Of a DNA stretch of 11,575 bases, positions 1-5,646 are shown in pieces. This DNA comes from Roseobacter sp. (GTDB lineage Bacteria > Pseudomonadota > Alphaproteobacteria > Rhodobacterales > Rhodobacteraceae). Position 1 is the first letter of the stretch. Each line of letters starts with the position of its first letter. Made by a program: the position numbers and the translations under genes. Location: positions 1 to 11,575 of the forward strand of contig JAGXHB010000030.1 in NCBI GenBank assembly GCA_024636425.1, given 5' to 3'. Under the pieces are notes generated by a model. It searched no databases and was not told the origin of the DNA. It saw only the letters and a list, made by a program, of their open reading frames with translations.

Positions 1-408
1 GCCGACAAGCTGAAAGGCCGCAAGGTCGTGGTTTTTGCGGTTCCGGGTGCCTATACCCCCACCTGCAGCTCGGCGCATGTTCCAAGCTTTGTCCGCACCA
101 AGGACCAGTTCGATGCCAAGGGCGTGGACGAAATCATCTGTGTATCGTGCAATGACCCCTTCGTGATGAGCGCATGGGGTGAATCAACAGGTGCTACTGC
201 TGCGGGCATCACGATGCTTGCCGACGCCAACAGCGAATTTACCAAGGCGATCGGCATGGAATTTACCGCCGAACCCGTTGGCCTGCTGTCGCGATCCAAG
301 CGTTATGCGATGCTGGTCGAGGACGGAAAGGTTGTCCTGTTCCAAGCCGAAGAAAGCCCCGGTGTCTGCGAAACATCCGGTGGCGAGGCGCTGCTTGACA
401 ACATGTAA
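1..408 (+). CDS. Peroxiredoxin, Prx5/PrxII (AhpE/TSA) type, 3' part (N-terminus outside window)
   Basis: Thiol peroxidase that reduces hydrogen peroxide and alkyl hydroperoxides in the cytosol. The frame is open from base 1, so the start lies upstream; 135 residues are visible and the family is usually about 160, so roughly 25 are missing. The peroxidatic motif PGAYTPTCS is clear, with the active cysteine at visible residue 22. A second cysteine lies 25 residues on (residue 47, in ICVSCNDPF), the spacing of the resolving cysteine in plant-type PrxII. Residue 50 is also cysteine, making a CVSC pair, and another cysteine is at residue 123 near the C-terminus. The end GGEALLDNM fits the family. 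A GTG at base 28 is an internal Val in a conserved strand, not the start. The gene faces phhB tail to tail across a hairpin terminator. Family identity is very sure; the reductant (glutaredoxin, thioredoxin or glutathione) cannot be told. Confidence 0.95.
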   Translation, partial: ADKLKGRKVVVFAVPGAYTPTCSSAHVPSFVRTKDQFDAKGVDEIICVSCNDPFVMSAWGESTGATAAGITMLADANSEFTKAIGMEFTAEPVGLLSRSKRYAMLVEDGKVVLFQAEESPGVCETSGGEALLDNM

Positions 409-432
409 GGCGCGGCCCTTGCGGTGAGAAAA

Positions 433-468
433 AAAACGCAGCCTCCGACCGCTCGGGGGCTGCGTTTT
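433..468. terminator. Bidirectional hairpin terminator between peroxiredoxin and phhB
   Basis: A 16-bp stem (433-448 with 453-468) has one T-G wobble and a 4-base CCGC loop. It is flanked by an A-run on the left (429-436) and a T-run on the right (465-468, then CTATTTT). It lies 24 bases past the peroxiredoxin stop and 21 bases past the phhB stop, so it can serve as a rho-independent terminator for both converging genes. Confidence 0.9.
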
Positions 469-489
469 CTATTTTACGACCGAAGGGTA

Positions 490-801
490 TCAGTCTTTCT
501 TGGCGTCCCCCATCAGACCGTCCATCTTGCGCGCCAGCTTCACATCGAGCGTGCTCAGGCCATCCACATCATGGGTCGTCAGCGTCACGTCCACAGTGTT
601 GTAAACATTGCTCCATTCCGGATGGTGGTTCCACTTCTCTGCAAAGATCGCGGCGCGGGTCATCCAGCCGAAAGCGTCAACAAAGTCGTTGAATTTGAAT
701 GACTTCTTGATCGCATCCCGATCCTCCGTCAGTTCCCATCCCGTTTCAAACAGCGGGGCCAAAAGGGTTTTCCGCGTCTCGTCGCTTAGTCGTTCAGTCA
801 T
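490..801 (-). CDS. phhB: Pterin-4a-carbinolamine dehydratase (4a-hydroxytetrahydrobiopterin dehydratase)
   Basis: Dehydrates 4a-hydroxytetrahydropterin to quinonoid dihydropterin, recycling the cofactor of aromatic amino acid hydroxylases. The protein is 103 residues, the normal length. The complete family signature can be read: Glu55, His59-His60, Tyr67, His77 and Asp86 at the expected spacings, within the segment EKWNHHPEW. It is the last gene of the minus-strand operon; its ATG overlaps the TGA of the acyltransferase gene (ATGA, 798-801). A strong GAGGAG ribosome site sits 5 bases before the ATG, inside the upstream gene. No phenylalanine hydroxylase gene lies next to it, so its use here may be general pterin (or molybdopterin-related) repair rather than dedicated phenylalanine catabolism; that part is inference. 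No signal peptide, so cytosolic. Confidence 0.96.
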   Translation of the reverse strand: MTERLSDETRKTLLAPLFETGWELTEDRDAIKKSFKFNDFVDAFGWMTRAAIFAEKWNHHPEWSNVYNTVDVTLTTHDVDGLSTLDVKLARKMDGLMGDAKKD

Positions 802-1985
802 TGTTGCTCCTCAATATTGGTCCGCTTGAAGGGGCCGTAGTCCGTGAGAATGTCGATCTCCTCATCGACGGCTGCGCGTTCCTGACGCAGATAATCCCCA
901 ATGGCCCTCGCAAATCCTTCGTCGCGCATCCAGTGCAGCGACCATGTAGCCGTCGGCAGATAGCCACGGGCCAGTTTATGTTCACCCTGTGCTCCTGCTT
1001 CGACGGTCGACAGTCTCATGTCGATGGCAATGTCGATGGCCTGATAATAGCACAGTTCGAAATGCAAAAAGGGATGGTGTTCGGTGCATCCCCAATATCT
1101 GCCGTATAACGCGTCAGCCCCGATAAAGTTCAGCGCGCCCGCGACCCACTCACCATCCCGCCGCGCGAGTACCAGCGCCATGTCATTCCGCAAGGTTTCT
1201 TGTGCGATGTCGAAAAAGCGGCGCGTCAGATACGGCGTGCCCCACTTGCGCGCACCGGTATCCTGATAGAACGCCCAGAAGGCGTCCCAATGCTCGGGCT
1301 CGATCTGATCGCCGGTAAAGACATGTATATCGCCGCCGAAATCCTGCGCCTGCGCACGTTCCTTGCGGATATTCTTGCGTTTGCGCGAGCTGAGCGTGTC
1401 GAGAAACCCGTCAAAATCGGCGTAACCGTTGTTCTGCCAGTGGAACTGCTGGCTTTTGCGGGCCATCAGCCCGAACTGCTCTGCCGCAAGGGCTTCGGCT
1501 TCGGTACAAAACGTGATGTGCAAGGACGACAGACCATTGTTGTCGGTCAGTTGCACGGCCCCCTGGATCAGCGCCGCGAGGCCTGCGTCCTCGAAGCCGG
1601 GGCGGGTCAGAAAACGGCGACCTGTAGCGGGCGTATGGGGCACCGCGATCTGGAGCTTGGGATAGTAGCGCCCCCCTGCCCGCTCAAGCGCATGCGCCCA
1701 GCTATGGTCAAAGATGTATTCACCCTGACTGTGGGATTTTGCATACATCGGTGCCACGGCGACGATCTGCCCCCCGACGGATGCGGTCAGATACTGCGGT
1801 TGCCAGCCTGTCCCCACCCCGACGCTGCCGCTGTCCTCCAGCGCGGAGAGGAAGCGGTAGGTGGTAAAGGGATCGGCAGGCCGCGCGCCTGTGGCGGTTT
1901 CCGGGCAGGCGCAGGCGTCCCAGTCCGTCTTGCCGATGTCAGCGATGCGGGGGAGTATCCTGATTTCAACTTCTTGCGCGCTCAT
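798..1985 (-). CDS. DUF482 / FemAB-like GNAT-fold N-acyltransferase (COG3146 type)
   Basis: A 395-residue protein of the DUF482 family, predicted N-acyltransferases with a FemAB-like double GNAT fold; the substrate of this family is not known to me. Family landmarks in order are the start EIRILPRIADI, the segment SGSVGVGTGWQP (52-63), the basic block SSRKRKNIRKER (199-210), LYGRYWGC (293-300), HFELCYYQAID (308-318) and EAGAQGEHKLARGYLP (329-344). The frame stays open up to a TTG at 2039 that overlaps the stop of the preceding phosphodiesterase gene, which would add 18 residues. I prefer the ATG at 1985 because the family normally starts just before the EIRI strand and the added residues look unconserved; the ribosome site there (GGGG) is weak. 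With this start a 50-base gap follows the phosphodiesterase gene. Its stop overlaps the phhB start. No signal peptide is visible. Confidence 0.88.
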   Translation of the reverse strand: MSAQEVEIRILPRIADIGKTDWDACACPETATGARPADPFTTYRFLSALEDSGSVGVGTGWQPQYLTASVGGQIVAVAPMYAKSHSQGEYIFDHSWAHALERAGGRYYPKLQIAVPHTPATGRRFLTRPGFEDAGLAALIQGAVQLTDNNGLSSLHITFCTEAEALAAEQFGLMARKSQQFHWQNNGYADFDGFLDTLSSRKRKNIRKERAQAQDFGGDIHVFTGDQIEPEHWDAFWAFYQDTGARKWGTPYLTRRFFDIAQETLRNDMALVLARRDGEWVAGALNFIGADALYGRYWGCTEHHPFLHFELCYYQAIDIAIDMRLSTVEAGAQGEHKLARGYLPTATWSLHWMRDEGFARAIGDYLRQERAAVDEEIDILTDYGPFKRTNIEEQQ

Positions 1986-2035
1986 TCCGATGCCCCGATT
2001 GCCATGGCTCTTATGTGTGGCCCAAAGCGGCAGGA

Positions 2036-2797
2036 TCAAGCATGCGTCCGTGCATCATATCCTTCGAACGTGACATTGTCGGCATATGCCCGCGCTTCGG
2101 CTTCGGCCTCGGGGGTGCGGATGGTCCAGCAGTTGACCATCGCCCCTGCTTTGCGCAGTTCAGCGACCCGAGGGCGCGACAGATCGTTCATTTCATGACT
2201 GATGAAACACGCCCCCGTGCGGTCATAATCCGGTATCTCTCGCAAATGATCGCAGGTTTTTCTGGACAGTGGCCAGTCGTGATAGCGATAGGCGCTGGTC
2301 ACAATGCCGCGGGGGATCTGCGGCGACAGATCTGCCATGCGCGCCACGGCATGCGGGTTGAACGACATCACGGCCACTTCGCCCCCATAGGCGTTCAAGA
2401 TTTTCGCCGTTGCTTCTTCAAGCGGGCCAAGGTCATCACCCATGCCCCCATCCTGATCCTTGATCTCGACCAGTACCGGTACGCGGCCCGCGATCTGGTC
2501 GAGTACGGCCTGTAGTGTCGGAATCTTGTCGCTGCCGCCCTTGAGAGTGATTTCCCCCAGATCGGCGGCGCTGAGAAGACGCACTGGCCCTTTGGCTTCG
2601 GTCAGCCGGTCAAGCGCGTAGTCGTGAAAGACCATCGCCTGACCGTCTGCCGAAAGCTGGACATCAAGTTCAATGCCATAGCCGCGTTGTACCGCCGCGG
2701 CAAACGCCGCCGCACTGTTTTCAGATCGTCCCTCGCTCAGGTCATGGAACCCGCGGTGGGCGAAGGGGGCGCGGTAAAATGCGGCGGACAGCGTCAT
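2036..2797 (-). CDS. Glycerophosphodiester phosphodiesterase (GDPD family, cytosolic, UgpQ-like)
   Basis: Hydrolyses glycerophosphodiesters from phospholipid turnover to glycerol-3-phosphate and an alcohol in a metal-dependent TIM-barrel reaction. The 253-residue length fits bacterial UgpQ-type enzymes. The GDPD catalytic landmarks are all present: His14-Arg15 (AHRGFHD), Glu26-Asn27-Ser28, the metal ligands Glu43 and Asp45 (IELDV), the general base His58 (VFHDY), and Glu111-Lys113 (VEIKD). There is no signal peptide, so a cytosolic enzyme is expected. The ATG at 2797 overlaps the TGA of the RidA-family gene (ATGA, 2794-2797) with only a weak GAAG ribosome site, so translation is probably coupled. 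No ugp or glp transporter genes lie nearby, so the natural substrate is unknown. The family call is firm. Confidence 0.95.
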   Translation of the reverse strand: MTLSAAFYRAPFAHRGFHDLSEGRSENSAAAFAAAVQRGYGIELDVQLSADGQAMVFHDYALDRLTEAKGPVRLLSAADLGEITLKGGSDKIPTLQAVLDQIAGRVPVLVEIKDQDGGMGDDLGPLEEATAKILNAYGGEVAVMSFNPHAVARMADLSPQIPRGIVTSAYRYHDWPLSRKTCDHLREIPDYDRTGACFISHEMNDLSRPRVAELRKAGAMVNCWTIRTPEAEAEARAYADNVTFEGYDARTHA

Positions 2798-3252
2798 TTG
2801 ACTTCAAAGATGCCTTCGATTTCGACTGCAACGCCAAAAGGCAAGGACGCAGCCGACACAGCCGACCGTGCATGACGGCCCGCATCCCCCAGCGCTTCGA
2901 CCAGAAAGTCGGAAGCGCCGTTGATGACCTTGGGCTGATCGGGGAAATCAGCGGTGGAATTGACAAAACCGGTCAGCTTGACGACGCGCACCAGACGCTC
3001 GATGTCCCCGTCACATGCCGCCTTGACCTGCGCCAGAAGGCTGATCGCGCAGGTCTTGGCCGCTGCCGCCCCTGCCGCCGCATCCATCGTGTCCCCAAGT
3101 TTGCCAGTAATGAACCCGTCCGGCCCGTTCGAAATCTGGCCCGAGACATAGACGATGTTGCCGGTCTTGACGAAGGGCACATAGTTCGCCGCAGGGGCGG
3201 GCGCGTCGGGAAGGGTGACGCCAAGGTCTTTCAGGCGGTCTGTGATGCTCAT
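2794..3252 (-). CDS. RidA family protein (YjgF/YER057c/UK114), enamine/imine deaminase-like
   Basis: RidA proteins speed the hydrolysis of reactive enamine/imine intermediates made by PLP enzymes such as threonine dehydratase. This one has 152 residues, about 25 more than E. coli RidA, and belongs to the longer class with the SGQISNGPDG motif. Aligned by eye with E. coli RidA, the substrate-binding Arg105 corresponds to Arg129 and Glu120 to Glu144 in the segment RSAVSAASLPFGVAVEIEG, while Cys107 is replaced by Ala131. Keeping the Arg suggests it can bind a carboxylate and may be an active deaminase. The frame runs on to 3309, but the ATG at 3252 is preferred: AAGGA lies 8 bases before it and MSITDRL is a typical family start. 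It is the first gene of the operon that runs on to phhB. Confidence 0.93.
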   Translation of the reverse strand: MSITDRLKDLGVTLPDAPAPAANYVPFVKTGNIVYVSGQISNGPDGFITGKLGDTMDAAAGAAAAKTCAISLLAQVKAACDGDIERLVRVVKLTGFVNSTADFPDQPKVINGASDFLVEALGDAGRHARSAVSAASLPFGVAVEIEGIFEVK

Positions 3253-3365
3253 CGGTTTGTTCCTTCGGGATAATCCATTTCCGCGCGACGATAGCTGCAC
3301 CGTAGACAAACGTGAAGAGGCTTCGCATCATGTGCTGTCGATCGTGGGCGCAACCCAGTCAATTC

Positions 3366-3394
3366 TTGCTTAATCAAGGCCTTGTGCGCATAAG
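3366..3394 (+). promoter_or_regulatory. Possible promoter for the LysR-type gene
   Basis: TTGCTT (3366-3371) and CATAAG (3389-3394) are separated by 17 bases, a fair match to vegetative -35/-10 boxes. The palindrome CAAGGCCTTG lies in the spacer, where a bound protein could block polymerase. Only 3 and 4 of 6 bases match the consensus, so this is a weak call. Confidence 0.25.
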
Positions 3395-3472
3395 AATGGG
3401 AAACCCCGTCTAACGCCGCCAAGAGGCCAAAGCCCGTGTGCAAGATGAGCCGTGCACTTGTCCTTTGCGCTT

Positions 3473-3490
3473 CCGGCAGCGTGCTGCCGG
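3473..3490. repeat. 18-bp inverted repeat, candidate operator
   Basis: Perfect dyad CCGGCAGC-GT-GCTGCCGG with 8-bp arms and a 2-base centre, 99 bases before the LysR-type start codon. The tiny centre makes it an unlikely RNA hairpin terminator (there is no T-run) but a plausible site for a dimeric DNA-binding protein. Confidence 0.45.
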
Positions 3491-3589
3491 TCCAGTTCCG
3501 CAAACCGGTAATCTGGCCGGCACTCTCTCCATGCCGTAACGCGCGATGACACGTTTCGCGATCACCCTGTCGGACAACAGGAGCATCTG

Positions 3590-4492
3590 ATGGACATAAC
3601 GCTGATCAAGACCTTTATCGAAGTGGCCAATACAGGATCCTTCGTCGGCGCATCCGAGCGGTTGTTCGTGACACAATCTGCTGTCAGCCTGCGGGTGCAA
3701 CGTCTGGAAGACAGTCTGGGGCACGCGCTTTTCAAACGCTCCAAATCCGGTGCATTGCTCACCTGCGAAGGAGAGCAGTTCATCCAGTATGCCCTTAGTC
3801 TGCTCAAGATATGGGAGGAAGCACGCCAGCAGATCGCCATCCCCGAAGGCTATAGCCGCAGCTTTTCCTTTGGCGCGCAGTACACGCTTTGGCACAGATT
3901 GGGGTTTCGCTGGATCGACGCGCTGCAGACAGCGATGCCGGATCTGAGCGTTCATGCCGAAATGGGGATGTCCGATCGCCTGACCCGTTTTCTGGTCGAA
4001 GGAGTGATACAGGCCGCCTTGCTTTATACGCCACAGCTGCGCCCCGGTCTGATCGTAGAGCCTGTCATCGGCGAAGAGCTGATCCTCGTCTCGTCCTTCG
4101 ACGTCGATCTGCAGGACATCGCCGAAGCCTATGTCTTTGTCGATTGGGGGCCAGAATTCACGCATATGCACGCCACGGCGCTGCCGCACCTGACAAACTC
4201 GGGGCGTTCGCTGTCGTTGGGGGGGCTGGCGGCGGATTATATCGTGAACCGGCGTGCGGCAGCCTATTTGCCGGCCCGGTCGGTTCAGCGGTATATTGAT
4301 GTCGGAAGATTGCACATCGTTGCAGATGCGCCACGTTTTCCCTACCCAGCTTGGGTGGTTTGGCGTCAGGATCTGGACCCCAAAATACTGGCGGAAGCCC
4401 GCCGAACGCTGTCAGATGTGGCACAAGCTGCTGAAAAGCAACAAAACATCACCCTCGATAAGGGTAATCACGTTTCAGTTACAAAGTATTAG
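3590..4492 (+). CDS. LysR family transcriptional regulator
   Basis: A 300-residue protein, normal for the family. Residues 1-60 form the winged helix-turn-helix (MDITLIKTFIEVANTGSF, then the recognition helix around TQSAVSLRVQRLE, residues 28-40). The linker helix follows to about residue 85, and residues 90-280 are the effector-binding domain. The start is supported by an AGGAG site 7 bases before the ATG. It is divergent from the RidA-gdpD-DUF482-phhB operon and lies upstream of, but 153 bases away from, the DUF481 porin-like gene. The ligand cannot be deduced; the C-terminal PAWVVWRQDLDP stretch carries no ligand information that I recognise. It likely binds its own upstream region, as most family members do. 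Effector and targets are unknown. Confidence 0.93.
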   Translation: MDITLIKTFIEVANTGSFVGASERLFVTQSAVSLRVQRLEDSLGHALFKRSKSGALLTCEGEQFIQYALSLLKIWEEARQQIAIPEGYSRSFSFGAQYTLWHRLGFRWIDALQTAMPDLSVHAEMGMSDRLTRFLVEGVIQAALLYTPQLRPGLIVEPVIGEELILVSSFDVDLQDIAEAYVFVDWGPEFTHMHATALPHLTNSGRSLSLGGLAADYIVNRRAAAYLPARSVQRYIDVGRLHIVADAPRFPYPAWVVWRQDLDPKILAEARRTLSDVAQAAEKQQNITLDKGNHVSVTKY

Positions 4493-4645
4493 TCCTTTTT
4501 GGAGAAATTCAAACGACTTATTATCGTTTTATCTTCAACTTTTCGTAATTTCTCTTATGTGAAACCCCCAACTAGACCCCTGATCAGCAGAGATGCTCCC
4601 GCCTCAGTAGAGAGGTTGGGTCACTTCTAACGAAAGGGATTCCAG
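4493..4645 (+). promoter_or_regulatory. Leader/promoter region of the DUF481 gene
   Basis: An AT-rich run (about 4496-4558) with several TTAT/TTTT tracts probably holds the promoter, though no clear -35/-10 pair can be named. The following leader can fold: CCCAAC (4567-4572) pairs with GTTGGG (4615-4620), and inside it AGCA-GAGA-TGCT (4586-4597) forms a small hairpin. The ribosome site AAAGGG lies 7 bases before the ATG at 4646. Confidence 0.35.
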
Positions 4646-5500
4646 ATGAATTCAGTTCTTAAACTTTCCGCGGTTTCGGTAATCGCGTTGATGGCCGCCA
4701 CACCCGGTTTCGCGCAGCAGCGCGCGCTTGGCATTGAAACGCTGAACGATCAGATCGACGACATCAACGATGACGTGCGTACCGATATCAACCGTGGCAA
4801 CGATGCCGACCGCTTTGGCCCCAACGGCGTCGCCCAAGGCTGGAGCGGGTCTTTCGCATTGTCCGCGTCCGGCACTAGCGGCAACACCGATAACGGTGAG
4901 CTGAGCGGCGCAGGCCGTCTGACATATGGCATCGGCGACTGGAGCCACCTGTTCGGTTTCGCGATCGAATACGGTGAGGCGAATGGCCAGAAGAGCGAAG
5001 AGAAGTTCTTTGCGACCTACGAAGGCACACGCTATTTCACGCAAGATTTCTATGCGTTCGGCTTGGCCCGCTACCAGTATGACGGCTATCTGTCAGACAA
5101 CAACAACGTCCAGATCCCCGGCTCCGAAACTGACGCCTTCCTTGGCTTTGGTCCCGGTTACCGTGCGATCAACCAGGACAACCACACGTGGCGCGTCCAG
5201 GCGGGTCCAGGCGTCCGTTACTTCAAGGACCAGACCGGCAACTCGGATACCGAAGTCGGTGTGATTGCTTCGTCGCGCTACTTCTACGCGTTCAACGAAA
5301 CGATCTCGTTCACCATGGATACTGATGTTGTCAGCTCCGATGCGAATACTGTCGTCACAAACGATGCGGGCATCAACTACAAGGTGTCCAACAACCTGTC
5401 GACACGCGTCAGCTACCGGACCGACTACAACACCGATCCTGTAGGCGGGCTGAAGTCCACCGACAACACGCTGGGTATTTCCCTGGTTCTCGGCTTCTAA
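4646..5500 (+). CDS. DUF481 family outer-membrane beta-barrel protein (YdiY-like), secreted
   Basis: A 284-residue protein with a clear Sec signal peptide: Lys6, a hydrophobic core at residues 7-19, and likely cleavage after PGFA (residue 23). A short charged stretch follows (residues 28-52, IETLNDQIDDINDDVRTDI), probably a helical linker, then alternating amphipathic strands rich in Tyr, Phe and Gly. The end, GISLVLGF, is a typical BAM-recognised C-terminal strand with terminal Phe, so it should sit in the outer membrane. The pattern of barrel strands (WSGSFALSASGTSGNT, RYFTQDFYAFGLARYQYDG) matches DUF481. Members are often salt- or stress-induced, but the molecular role is not established. 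Tandem hairpins follow the stop, so it appears to be a single-gene unit. Family call good; function unknown. Confidence 0.85.
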   Translation: MNSVLKLSAVSVIALMAATPGFAQQRALGIETLNDQIDDINDDVRTDINRGNDADRFGPNGVAQGWSGSFALSASGTSGNTDNGELSGAGRLTYGIGDWSHLFGFAIEYGEANGQKSEEKFFATYEGTRYFTQDFYAFGLARYQYDGYLSDNNNVQIPGSETDAFLGFGPGYRAINQDNHTWRVQAGPGVRYFKDQTGNSDTEVGVIASSRYFYAFNETISFTMDTDVVSSDANTVVTNDAGINYKVSNNLSTRVSYRTDYNTDPVGGLKSTDNTLGISLVLGF

Positions 5501-5515
5501 ACCGACCTGTCATAC

Positions 5516-5553
5516 AAGGTTGCGCGGGTTGATCCCTCGGGTCGCGCAGCTTT
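5516..5553 (+). terminator. First hairpin after the DUF481 gene
   Basis: An 11-bp stem with two wobbles (5516-5526 with 5543-5553) starts 15 bases after the stop and ends in only three T residues. It is probably a secondary terminator or mRNA-stabilising hairpin in front of the stronger one at 5561. Confidence 0.45.
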
Positions 5554-5560
5554 GGACAAG

Positions 5561-5592
5561 AAAGGGAGACCGGTGCAAACCGGTCTCCCTTT
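5561..5592. terminator. Strong rho-independent terminator, DUF481 gene / penicillin-binding protein junction
   Basis: A perfect 14-bp stem AAAGGGAGACCGGT (5561-5574) pairs with 5579-5592 around a GCAA loop and is followed by a T-run to 5595. The A-run at the left arm gives a short T-tract on the other strand, so it may also stop the converging penicillin-binding protein transcript. Confidence 0.92.
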
Positions 5593-5646
5593 TTTCATGG
5601 GCTGGTCCTGCCAGCGGGTCGCAGCGCCGCCAACGACGCCGCAAGG

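Larger units (their letters stand above)
3253..3589. promoter_or_regulatory. Divergent intergenic region between the RidA operon and the LysR-type regulator
   Basis: These 337 bases hold no convincing gene; short open frames on the minus strand have no ribosome site and no recognisable protein. The region must carry the promoters of both the RidA operon (leftward) and the LysR-type gene (rightward). Visible elements are a perfect 10-bp palindrome CAAGGCCTTG (3375-3384), an 18-bp dyad (3473-3490), and a ribosome site AGGAG 7 bases before the regulator's ATG. On the minus strand a TTGACT hexamer (rc of 3357-3362) could be a -35 box for the operon, but no good -10 follows it. The layout, a LysR-type gene divergent from an operon, is the classic one in which the regulator controls the operon; that control is inference. 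Confidence 0.6.

Noticed and set aside
1200..2198. Long plus-strand open frame (332 codons) opposite the DUF482 gene
   Set aside because: It is antisense to a well-recognised protein and runs past its start into the phosphodiesterase gene; the translation is low in recognisable motifs and is explained by GC-rich codon bias.
3249..3552. Small minus-strand frames in the LysR/RidA spacer as possible genes
   Set aside because: No ribosome site, no recognisable protein, and they overlap the RidA start and the likely promoter region.
3410..4315. 301-codon minus-strand open frame opposite the LysR-type gene
   Set aside because: The opposite strand encodes a full-length LysR-type protein with a good ribosome site; the antisense translation resembles no family I know.
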